A program made the position numbers and the translations under genes. The notes under the pieces are model-generated. The model worked only from the letters and a program-made list of their open reading frames with translations, had not been told where the DNA came from and did not search any database. A stretch of 64,000 nt of DNA from an uncultured Nitrospirota bacterium (GTDB lineage Bacteria > Nitrospirota > Nitrospiria > Nitrospirales > UBA8639). This document shows positions 20,951 to 28,107 of this stretch, one piece after another (position 1 is the first letter of the stretch; the number at the start of each line of letters is the position of its first letter). Location: NCBI GenBank assembly GCA_937139405.1, contig CAKZPV010000031.1, positions 243,501 through 307,500 of the forward strand, written 5' to 3'.

Positions 20951-21066
20951 AATGTTGAAAAAAGCCACCAGCGGTGTTCTCGCTATATTGCCGTGTTCAC
21001 GCACTGGAAGTACACTCCGCGCGTCAAAATTGCAGTGGCCTTGCTGGACGCCTTTTTTGTCCATTC
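20951..21066 (+). repeat. Dispersed palindromic intergenic repeat, copy 1
   Basis: This segment aligns with 29944-30060. Shared landmarks are ATGTTGAAAAA, CCAGCGG, a GGCCGT/GCCGT block, CTGGAAGTAC, and CTTGCTGGACG. CCAGC (20968-20972) can pair with GCTGG (21043-21047), and the A-run at the start pairs with the T-run at the end, so the whole unit can fold into one long hairpin. It separates the carbamoyltransferase and sxtJ-like genes. Confidence 0.75.
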
Positions 21067-21151
21067 CCGTGGCCATGGGCATTGAATTTTTCTAGGAAAT
21101 ATACCGGCTTTTTGTGAGAAGTATTCGATAGGCCCTTAGGATAAAAGAATT

Positions 21152-21562
21152 ATGGCTTCACAGGCACCACAGAAAGACGTCCCACTCAAACAACTCCGGC
21201 AATTTGGCTGGCTCATGGGTGGTGTATTTGTGATCGTCACCTTTTGGCCGCTGGTCTTTCGAGGTGAAGGCATACGGGTATGGGCCTGTATCATCGCTGG
21301 GATATTTGGCATGTTGAGCATGGTGTTTCCCAGTGGTTTAAAGCCAATCTATCGGGCCTGGATGATTTTTGGAGAAAAAATAGGCTGGTTGAATTCACGT
21401 ATTTTGTTAGGGCTCGTGTTTTATGGCCTACTGACACCCATTTCATTCATCATGGTGTTATTGGGGAAAAGACCACTTCAGTTACGATTTGATCCTCAGG
21501 CCGAAACCTATAGGGTTCCGAAAGAGCCTCGTTCGGCTGATCATGTCCTCAAAGCCTTTTGA
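21152..21562 (+). CDS. SxtJ-family membrane protein
   Basis: A 136-aa protein with about three hydrophobic helices (FGWLMGGVFVIVTFWPLVF; ACIIAGIFGMLSMVF; the segment from ILLGLVFYGLLTP) and a C-terminal cytosolic tail with RFDPQAETYRVPKEP. It matches what is known of the SxtJ family, found next to O-carbamoyltransferases in the saxitoxin cluster and in many unrelated genomes. Its biochemical role is unknown; it may anchor or present the carbamoyltransferase at the membrane. It is followed by the DUF5989 gene after 13 bp. Confidence 0.82.
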   Translation: MASQAPQKDVPLKQLRQFGWLMGGVFVIVTFWPLVFRGEGIRVWACIIAGIFGMLSMVFPSGLKPIYRAWMIFGEKIGWLNSRILLGLVFYGLLTPISFIMVLLGKRPLQLRFDPQAETYRVPKEPRSADHVLKAF

Positions 21563-21575
21563 AGGAGAACGAGAG

Positions 21576-21728
21576 ATGTCAGGTTTTTTAGCAGAACTAT
21601 GGGATTTTATGCGAGAACGAAAAAAGTTCTGGCTCGCACCGATCATTATTATGCTCTTGCTCCTAGGTGGCCTCATCATCTTGAGTGAAGGCTCTGCGGT
21701 TGCACCGTTTATCTACACCCTGTTTTAA
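21576..21728 (+). CDS. DUF5989 (SxtK-like) membrane mini-protein
   Basis: Only 50 aa: a short amphipathic head (MSGFLAELWDFMRERKKFW), one membrane helix, and the ending GSAVAPFIYTLF typical of DUF5989. The start at ATG 21576 is set by a strong ribosome-binding site, GAAGGAGA, directly after the sxtJ-like stop codon; the longer open frame from 21489 overlaps sxtJ and is not used. Proteins of this kind accompany SxtJ-family proteins and carbamoyltransferases. The function is unknown. Confidence 0.85.
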   Translation: MSGFLAELWDFMRERKKFWLAPIIIMLLLLGGLIILSEGSAVAPFIYTLF

Positions 21729-21911
21729 GAGGTCATTATTCATCATCGATTCAAGGACATCCTCTTGTTCAATAGAAATAGGGTGGTCTTGAGTCAGCCC
21801 TCTTGACTCTCAAAATTCGTGAATTATTATGTAAAAGATGGGGGATAAGGTTCTTTGTGCGTCATACGGGAACCATATGTAATACACCCACAGATTCATA
21901 CTGTTAGTTTT

Positions 21912-21942
21912 TTGGAAACCCATATTTTTTGACCCGTATAAT
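21912..21942 (+). promoter_or_regulatory. Promoter of the moxR/bat operon
   Basis: A perfect -10 box TATAAT (21937-21942) lies 24 bp before the moxR ATG. The best -35 is TTGGAA at 21912-21917 with a long 19-bp spacer, so strength is uncertain. Confidence 0.5.
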
Positions 21943-21965
21943 CTATCGGGTTCATTTCATGACGT

Positions 21966-22940
21966 ATGTCTGGATCTGAACACGACCAGCTCTCTCAGCT
22001 TCGCGCCTTTCTGAATCGACAGGTCATTGGCCAAGAGGGGTTGACCCTCAGGCTCTTAATTGCCCTGTTAGCAGATGGTCATCTTTTGGTAGAGGGCGCG
22101 CCTGGCCTGGCCAAAACCACAGCCATTAAAACCTTGGCCACTGGGTTAGAGGCCGATTTCCACCGAGTTCAATTCACGCCTGATCTCTTGCCGGCTGATA
22201 TCACTGGGACGGACATTTACCGTCCCCAAGACGGCTCTTTCCGCTTCCAACCTGGCCCCATTTTTCACAATCTCGTTTTGGCAGATGAAATCAACCGAGC
22301 GCCGGCCAAAGTGCAAGCGGCCTTGCTTGAAGCTATGGGTGAACATCAGGTTACTATTGGCCGAACCAGTTATTCTCTCCCAGAATTATTTTTGGTCATG
22401 GCCACACAGAATCCTATTGAGCAGGAAGGTACCTACCCGCTTCCTGAAGCTCAGTTAGATCGATTTCTATTGTATGTCCGTGTCCAATATCCTTCGGTAG
22501 AAAGCGAACGTCGAATTGCTGAGTTAGTACGGAAGCAGGCCAAAGCCACACCTCAGGACTCAAATGAGGATGTTTCGCCTATTCCTCAAAAGGTCTTATT
22601 GGCGGCACGCCAACACATCTGGAATGTCCACCTCGCGCCGACATTGGAAGAATACCTCGTTCAACTCGTGGTGGCGACGAGGGATCCTGCTCCCTACAGC
22701 GAAACTTTGAAACGATGGGTCCGCTTTGGGGCTAGCCCTCGAGCGACTATTGGGTTGGAACGATGCGCAAGAGCACATGCCTGGTTGGAAGGCCGGGATT
22801 ATGTGTCACCTGAAGATATTCAGGATATGGCGCATGATGTACTCCGCCATCGAATTTTGCTCACCTTTGAAGCCGAAGCTGAAGGCATCACGACCGATCA
22901 TGTGGTCTCTGAGATTTTGAATCATGTGGCCGTTCCGTAA
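21966..22940 (+). CDS. MoxR-family AAA+ ATPase
   Basis: MoxR ATPases act as chaperones that mature or activate partner proteins, usually those with VWA domains. The 324-aa length is typical. Visible motifs: Walker A GAPGLAKT near residue 45, Walker B LVLADEINRAPAKVQAALLE, sensor 1 VMATQNPIEQEGTYPLPEAQ, and a C-terminal lid domain. The 3' end overlaps the DUF58 gene by 17 bp. It heads an operon with DUF58, DUF4381, batA, batB/C and batD, the classic MoxR-Bat set. Confidence 0.95.
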   Translation: MSGSEHDQLSQLRAFLNRQVIGQEGLTLRLLIALLADGHLLVEGAPGLAKTTAIKTLATGLEADFHRVQFTPDLLPADITGTDIYRPQDGSFRFQPGPIFHNLVLADEINRAPAKVQAALLEAMGEHQVTIGRTSYSLPELFLVMATQNPIEQEGTYPLPEAQLDRFLLYVRVQYPSVESERRIAELVRKQAKATPQDSNEDVSPIPQKVLLAARQHIWNVHLAPTLEEYLVQLVVATRDPAPYSETLKRWVRFGASPRATIGLERCARAHAWLEGRDYVSPEDIQDMAHDVLRHRILLTFEAEAEGITTDHVVSEILNHVAVP

Positions 22941-23949
22941 CCGTGCAAGTCGGCTTAGCCCTATAGCTACTCCACCGGAAGCCAACCTGTTTCGAGGAGT
23001 GCGGGTACACCTCAAGGACCTTATTCAGGCTCGTCATCATATTGGCAATTTAGGGGGCAAGCGGAGAACCCGATCCCATGCCTTATTAGCCGGAGGGGAA
23101 CGATCACCTTTCAAGGGGCGTGGTATTGATTTTGAAGAATCTCGCCGTTACCAACCTGGTGACGATGTGCGATTGATGGATTGGCGAGTCACAGCTCGAA
23201 CCAACGAACCTCACTTGAAGGTCTTTCGAGAAGAACGTGAACGTCCGGTCTTTATGATGGTGGATGATCGACATGCGATGCATTTTGGGACCAAGGTTGC
23301 GTTTAAATCCGTCGCGGCCGCCCAAGCGGCCGCTATATTGGGCTGGGCGTCTCATGACAGAGGAGACCGTGTAGGTGGAATTGTCTTTTCTGAAACCGAT
23401 CATGTGGAATTACGGCCAAAAGGTGGACGAGCGGGCATCCTTCAATTATTGAATGTCTTGGCCAATCGATCTAGCAAATCTTTTAGTGAACTCCCTCAAG
23501 CAGATGTTTCAGCCACATCTTTTCGATTAGCGCTCAACCGTATTCTCAAAGCCGCCCGTCCGGGAAGTCTCATTTTTCTCTTGAGTGATTTTCGAGAATG
23601 GGAGCAACGCTCGAAGACAATGTTGCTTCGACTCGGGGCTCATCATGAGGTGGTCACCATGTTTATCTATGATCAAGTAGAACGAGTGGCTCCACCCCCT
23701 GGCTCCTATCCTATTACGGATGGACAAGCTCACGGGGTGTTGGAGACGCACTCATCACAGGTTGTTGAGGCCTATAGACAAGCTTTTTACGAGCGGTATG
23801 AAGAAGTTCGTCGCCTCTGTCGGTCACAAGGCATCGGGTTTGTGCCCTTGGCGACTCATGAAGATATTCCTTCGCAACTCACAAAGGGTCTTCAAATGGT
23901 CGGGAATCGTCGCAGTGCAAACCATTCGGGAGTTGCAGGAGTCGCCTGA
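22924..23949 (+). CDS. DUF58 domain-containing protein (Bat operon)
   Basis: DUF58 proteins always travel with MoxR and VWA proteins. The 341-aa protein has the family signature GRGIDFEESRRYQPGDDVR followed by DWRVTARTNEPHLKVFREER near residues 70-105. The C-terminal half is VWA-like (VFMMVDDRHAMHFG, LIFLLSDFREWEQR). No membrane helices are evident. The start overlaps moxR by 17 bp and the stop is one base from the next ATG, so translation is coupled. Confidence 0.92.
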   Translation: MWPFRNRASRLSPIATPPEANLFRGVRVHLKDLIQARHHIGNLGGKRRTRSHALLAGGERSPFKGRGIDFEESRRYQPGDDVRLMDWRVTARTNEPHLKVFREERERPVFMMVDDRHAMHFGTKVAFKSVAAAQAAAILGWASHDRGDRVGGIVFSETDHVELRPKGGRAGILQLLNVLANRSSKSFSELPQADVSATSFRLALNRILKAARPGSLIFLLSDFREWEQRSKTMLLRLGAHHEVVTMFIYDQVERVAPPPGSYPITDGQAHGVLETHSSQVVEAYRQAFYERYEEVRRLCRSQGIGFVPLATHEDIPSQLTKGLQMVGNRRSANHSGVAGVA

Positions 23950-23950
23950 C

Positions 23951-24448
23951 ATGCCAAGTGCACCCGATCCCTTACAAGAGTTGCGCGATATACATTTGCC
24001 AGAACCCATTTCCTGGTGGCCTCCCGCATTTGGATGGTGGATGATGATCGTGGCGTTAATCATTGTCGTAGGTCTAATTCTTTGGGCGAATGCCTATCGC
24101 CAACGGACTCGACCTCGACGGGTCGCATTGGCTCAACTCAAACAGGTAAAGCAACAATATGCCGTAGATTCCGATGACCAATGGGCCATCGTGCAAATAT
24201 CAGATCTTCTGCGTCGCTATGCACTCGCCGTGTTTTCCAGGTCGCAGGTCGCAGGTTTGTCGGGACAAGCTTGGCTAAATTTTTTAGATACCACAGGCGC
24301 CACCAATCAATTTTCAGCAGGGCTCGGACAATCGTTGCGATCAGGTCCCTATCAAGCACATGGGCTCACATCGGCAGCGGACCTTCTCCCACTAGTTGAA
24401 CGATGGATTCAACAGGTTCACATACCCGCAAGAAAGCCGGCAGCATGA
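23951..24448 (+). CDS. DUF4381 domain-containing membrane protein
   Basis: A 165-aa single-pass membrane protein. The N-terminal LQELRDIHLPEPISWWPPAF, one membrane helix (about residues 28-48) and a cytosolic tail with ISDLLRRYALAVF are the DUF4381 pattern. The start is ATG 23951, one base after the DUF58 stop; the open frame continues upstream but only as overlap. The stop codon overlaps the ATG of batA (ATGA). It is a standard component of MoxR-Bat operons, of unknown mechanism. Confidence 0.88.
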   Translation: MPSAPDPLQELRDIHLPEPISWWPPAFGWWMMIVALIIVVGLILWANAYRQRTRPRRVALAQLKQVKQQYAVDSDDQWAIVQISDLLRRYALAVFSRSQVAGLSGQAWLNFLDTTGATNQFSAGLGQSLRSGPYQAHGLTSAADLLPLVERWIQQVHIPARKPAA

Positions 24449-25500
24449 TATCTCTCGGCTTGCCATGGATGTTGATGTTGGGTTTCTTTCCCTGGCTAGT
24501 CAGACGTTGGGCTCCGCCAGCTCCTGAGCAAACAACTGCTGCCCTGCGTGTTCCTCACTTTCAAGATATGGCCCAGTTTCAGTCGGTTCGTTCTGTGGAC
24601 ATTCATCAACGTGGTTCTTCGAGATGGTTTTGGGTCGGTCTGGTGATATGGCTTCTGCTCGTCGTTGCTGCCGCCCGGCCGCAGTGGATTGGCGAACCGG
24701 TGGGTCTGCCAACTAGCGGACGAGATTTAATGTTGGCTGTGGATATTTCCGGCAGCATGGCGATTCCCGATTTCTCGGTCAACGGGCAAGAAGCCACGCG
24801 TCTGGAGGTCGTCAAACGTGCAGCCGGAGAATTTATTGCACGACGGAGTGGAGATCGAGTGGGCCTCATTGTGTTTGGATCTCAAGCCTATGTGCAGACA
24901 CCGCTCACATTTGATCGTGAGACCGTAAGCACAATGTTACAGGAAACCGAAATAGGCCTGGCCGGAAAAGAAACAGCGATTGGTGATGCGATTGGTCTGG
25001 CTGTTAAGCGATTGAAAGAACAACCCGCTGGCAGCCGTGTCTTGGTGTTACTCACGGATGGAGCAAATACAGCCGGGGAAGTCTCGCCTGAACAAGCCGG
25101 AGATTTAGCGAAGGAACAAGGCCTTCGTATTTATACCATCGGTGTTGGGGCGGATAGCATGGAAGTTGATTCGATGTTTGGTTCTCGAACGGTGAATCCC
25201 TCGCGAGATTTGGATGAAAACACGTTGCGTCACCTCGCCCAATCAACCGACGGGCTGTACCTTCGCGCAAAGAATACAGAAGCGTTGGCCAATGTGTATG
25301 CCGAGCTTGATCGTCTCGAGCCTGTTTCCACAGATACTGAACTTTTTCGTCCGACGTCGGAACTCTTCATCTGGCCGTTGGGGCTGGCCCTGGCTTTTTC
25401 TGCCTTCATGGCGGTGTCTCTTTTAGTTCGGAATGGATTCTTCCTCGGCATGAAGTGGCGAGCGAAAGGCGAGAATTCAGAGTCAGTGGTGAGATCTTAA
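24445..25500 (+). CDS. batA: BatA-like VWA domain membrane protein
   Basis: The 351-aa protein has an N-terminal membrane region (two helices before residue 80), a VWA domain with an intact MIDAS motif DISGSM, and a C-terminal membrane helix near residue 320. VWA domains bind metal and partner proteins, here probably under MoxR control. The start is ATG 24445, overlapping the DUF4381 stop codon; an upstream ATG at 24403 would only add overlap. The next gene (batB/C) starts 2 bp after the stop. Confidence 0.92.
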   Translation: MISLGLPWMLMLGFFPWLVRRWAPPAPEQTTAALRVPHFQDMAQFQSVRSVDIHQRGSSRWFWVGLVIWLLLVVAAARPQWIGEPVGLPTSGRDLMLAVDISGSMAIPDFSVNGQEATRLEVVKRAAGEFIARRSGDRVGLIVFGSQAYVQTPLTFDRETVSTMLQETEIGLAGKETAIGDAIGLAVKRLKEQPAGSRVLVLLTDGANTAGEVSPEQAGDLAKEQGLRIYTIGVGADSMEVDSMFGSRTVNPSRDLDENTLRHLAQSTDGLYLRAKNTEALANVYAELDRLEPVSTDTELFRPTSELFIWPLGLALAFSAFMAVSLLVRNGFFLGMKWRAKGENSESVVRS

Positions 25501-25502
25501 GC

Positions 25503-27389
25503 ATGAATAGCTTTCACTTTCTTCGTCCAGAATGGTTGTGGGGCTTCCTGCCGTTGGTCGGTTTATTGGTCCTCCTCGCCAAGCAAAAAACGACAGCACA
25601 GTTGTGGGAGTCGGTCTGTGATGCGCATTTATTACCACATGTGCTGGTCCGAACCTCCGGGGCGAAATCGAACAGCCCAATCATTCTTATCGCGCTGGGT
25701 TGGACATTAGCACTCATAGCCTTAGCTGGCCCTGTGTGGTCCCAATTACCACAGCCCGTATTTCGCGCGGAATCGGCCTTGGTCATCGTCTTAGATGTCT
25801 CGCGCTCAATGGATGCTCAAGATGTTGCTCCGTCACGGCTTACACGAGCCAAACACAAAATTCTCGATATGCTCCAAGCGCGTCAGGAAGGGCAAACGGC
25901 GTTGGTCATTTTTGCGGGGGAATCTTTTGTCATTTCCCCGCTGACAGATGATGCCAGGACCATGAAAACTTTAGTGCAAACTCTAGAAACTAATTTGATC
26001 CCGGTACAAGGAAGTCGTCCTGACTTGGCCTTACAAAGAGGGAATGAATTATTAGAGCAAGCTGGGATCCCAGGCGGCGACCTCTTGCTCATCACAGACG
26101 GTGAGGTTATGCCGGCAACTGTGGCTACGATGAAACAGATAGCGAGTAAGGGCAGAATCATTTCTATTTTAGGCGTGGGGACTGAAGATGGAGCCCCAAT
26201 CCCGGAACAAGGCGGTTTTGTCAAAGACGAGACCGGAGCCATTGTGGTCCCGAAGTTAGACCTCGGTTCCTTGCAAGCTGCCGCTCGGGCAACTGGTGGC
26301 CGATATGCGACGGTCGCGCTTGATGATCAGGATTTGGATTATGTGCTGCCCTCCTTAGATGGCTCAACGATTTCTACAGTCACCATGTCGAATCAGCGCA
26401 CGACCAATATCTGGCGAGAAGAAGGTCCATGGTTGGTTGTGGCTCTTTTATTGGTGGCCCTTCCAGCCTTTCGCCAGGGTTGGGTAGGTGTTGTGCTGCT
26501 GTGCCTATTGCTTCCTCAAATCAGCCAAGCATTTACTTGGGAGAATGTGTGGGAGCGTTCTGATCAACAGGCGATGAAGGCACTAGAACAAGAAGATCCC
26601 AAGAAAGCGGCGATTCTATTTGAACAATCTGATTGGAAGGGAATCGCTCATTATCAGGCAGGTGACTACGAACAGGCAGAACAAGCCTTTGCAAAAGTGG
26701 ATTCGCCGGAAGGTCATTACAATCGAGGGAATGCGTTGGCCAAGTTGGGAAAATATTCGGAAGCGATGGCCTCCTATAAAACGGCGTTGACACGACAGCC
26801 CGATCATGGAGATGCGCAACATAATTTGGATCTCCTCAAAAAAATGATGGAGCAGCAACAGTCAGAATCTTCTCAGGAAAGCGAATCCCAGTCATCCGAT
26901 TCTTCTTCCGATGACCAACAACAAAAAAGCGAGGAGAACGAGTCGAATCAACAGAATCTGGAAAAGGACTCAGAAAACAGCGTGCTGGAAAAGAATCCAG
27001 CCCAGGCCGCGTCCAAGAATGACCAAAACAACGCAGAGAACGAGTCGTCCGAAGCACTCCAAGATTCTTCAGACAACGCCAATCAATCAGAGGAATCGCA
27101 AGCACAAAAATCTTCTCAGGAGCCAGAGGAAAATACCAATCAATCGGATATTGATCTATCCTCCTCCTCTGAAGAAAACGGGGAAGATGCCGAATCACAG
27201 GAACAACTGACATCTGCTTTCCAATCCGAAGATGCGCGCGAAGATCAGAAATCCGAACAGGCCCTTCAGCAGTGGCTGCGTCGCATTCCTGACGACCCAG
27301 GGGGGTTGTTGCGGCGAAAACTTCTCTTGGAGCATCGGCGGCGTTTGGAGGCGGGAACGGCGGTGGATGCGTCGGGGAGGCCGTGGTGA
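25503..27389 (+). CDS. BatB-BatC fusion: VWA domain plus TPR repeats and acidic low-complexity tail
   Basis: The 628-aa protein combines two proteins that are separate in many Bat operons. Residues ~1-330 are BatB-like: two N-terminal membrane helices, a VWA domain with MIDAS DVSRSM, and a membrane helix near residue 310. After another hydrophobic segment, residues ~360-440 carry TPR units (HYQAGDYEQAEQAFAKV, GNALAKLGKYSEAMASYKTA). Residues ~440-590 are a Ser/Gln/Glu/Asn-rich, strongly acidic stretch. The basic end carries WLRRIPDDPGGLLRRK, a motif common at BatC ends. The start at ATG 25503 sits 2 bp after batA. Confidence 0.92.
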   Translation: MNSFHFLRPEWLWGFLPLVGLLVLLAKQKTTAQLWESVCDAHLLPHVLVRTSGAKSNSPIILIALGWTLALIALAGPVWSQLPQPVFRAESALVIVLDVSRSMDAQDVAPSRLTRAKHKILDMLQARQEGQTALVIFAGESFVISPLTDDARTMKTLVQTLETNLIPVQGSRPDLALQRGNELLEQAGIPGGDLLLITDGEVMPATVATMKQIASKGRIISILGVGTEDGAPIPEQGGFVKDETGAIVVPKLDLGSLQAAARATGGRYATVALDDQDLDYVLPSLDGSTISTVTMSNQRTTNIWREEGPWLVVALLLVALPAFRQGWVGVVLLCLLLPQISQAFTWENVWERSDQQAMKALEQEDPKKAAILFEQSDWKGIAHYQAGDYEQAEQAFAKVDSPEGHYNRGNALAKLGKYSEAMASYKTALTRQPDHGDAQHNLDLLKKMMEQQQSESSQESESQSSDSSSDDQQQKSEENESNQQNLEKDSENSVLEKNPAQAASKNDQNNAENESSEALQDSSDNANQSEESQAQKSSQEPEENTNQSDIDLSSSSEENGEDAESQEQLTSAFQSEDAREDQKSEQALQQWLRRIPDDPGGLLRRKLLLEHRRRLEAGTAVDASGRPW

Positions 27390-27497
27390 GACAAGCGAGA
27401 ATCCATCTTGGTTTTCCCCTATCAACACCATGGCTAGAATAGAACACGTTCAAGGTGGTTGCCCAATAATACTGTCTAAGTGATTTTCCGTGTGATA

Positions 27498-27682
27498 CCG
27501 GGGTTCGTCCCGGCGGCCGATCTACTTTCGTTTCGGCGAAAGTAGACAAAGCCATTGACGCCCCGTCCGGCCTATTGAATGGGACGGATGCATGATGGAG
27601 AGCGGACCAACTCGCTGCGCTCAAACAAGGCCCGCCGGAAAACAAGAGCGTCCGCCCCGAGGGCCGTCCAGCAGGCGTCAGA
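27498..27682 (+). repeat. Structured multi-hairpin repeat R1, copy 3 (inside the bat operon)
   Basis: Hairpin 1: CCGGG arms at 27498-27502/27509-27513 around GTTCGT. Hairpin 2: a perfect 10-bp stem, TCTACTTTCG (27521-27530) with its complement (27537-27546), around the loop TTTCGG. An outer stem TGACGCC/GGCGTCA (27556-27562/27674-27680) encloses a further hairpin CCGTCC/GGACGG and the conserved AACTCGCTGCGCTCAAACA near 27609-27627. Architecture and loops match the copies at 58.6 and 59.8 kb, while the stems differ in sequence. It lies 109 bp after batB/C. Confidence 0.8.
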
Positions 27683-27815
27683 CAGCGGCAAGTGGGTCAG
27701 TTGGACAGGAAGGCTTTAGAAATTATAGACACAGAAATTAAGGATTTATTAGATACGTTATAAATACATGCTTGTTTGAGTGGGGTAAAATTCCTGTTCT
27801 TACTAAGTTTTAAGA

Positions 27816-28070
27816 TTGGAATTAGGAGTGGAGAAAGAATTAGCTTGCCAAAGAAATTCATTGATGCTTGATTGTTTTTCGAAATTAAATGCGTCGGTAA
27901 AGCTTGTTCAAGAACAGTGCGATGAGGGCGAATTTAAGCACTATAGAAAAACAATAGGGAGAATCATGGGCGAGATGTCTCTCGAGGTGATGATGCCTCT
28001 GTATAAAAAATATCCAGCCTTGGAACCAAAAGAATTAAAAAAAACTATTAGCCGGAATGACGAGGGTTGA
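27816..28070 (+). CDS. Small conserved-looking hypothetical protein between batC and batD
   Basis: An 84-codon frame from a TTG; the GTG at 27828 is an alternative start, and neither has a well-spaced ribosome-binding site. The protein is soluble and helical, with the block EFKHYRKTIGRIMGEMSLEV followed by MMPLYKKYPALEPKELK, which reads like a small conserved family of unknown function. The gene is AT-rich compared with the bat genes and sits just after repeat R1, so it looks like inserted cargo. Its 3' end overlaps the upstream extension of the batD frame. Confidence 0.5.
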   Translation: MELGVEKELACQRNSLMLDCFSKLNASVKLVQEQCDEGEFKHYRKTIGRIMGEMSLEVMMPLYKKYPALEPKELKKTISRNDEG

Positions 28071-28107
28071 GGAATTTAAAGTAGCTATGGTGGATGGGAA
28101 CTGCAAA

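Noticed and set aside
17668..21728. Saxitoxin biosynthesis cluster
   Set aside because: Only the I/J/K-type genes are present. No polyketide synthase-like SxtA, amidinotransferase or other core genes are in the window.
26836..27645. 269-codon minus-strand frame across batB/C and R1
   Set aside because: It is antisense to the low-complexity tail of batB/C and to the repeat; composition is not protein-like.
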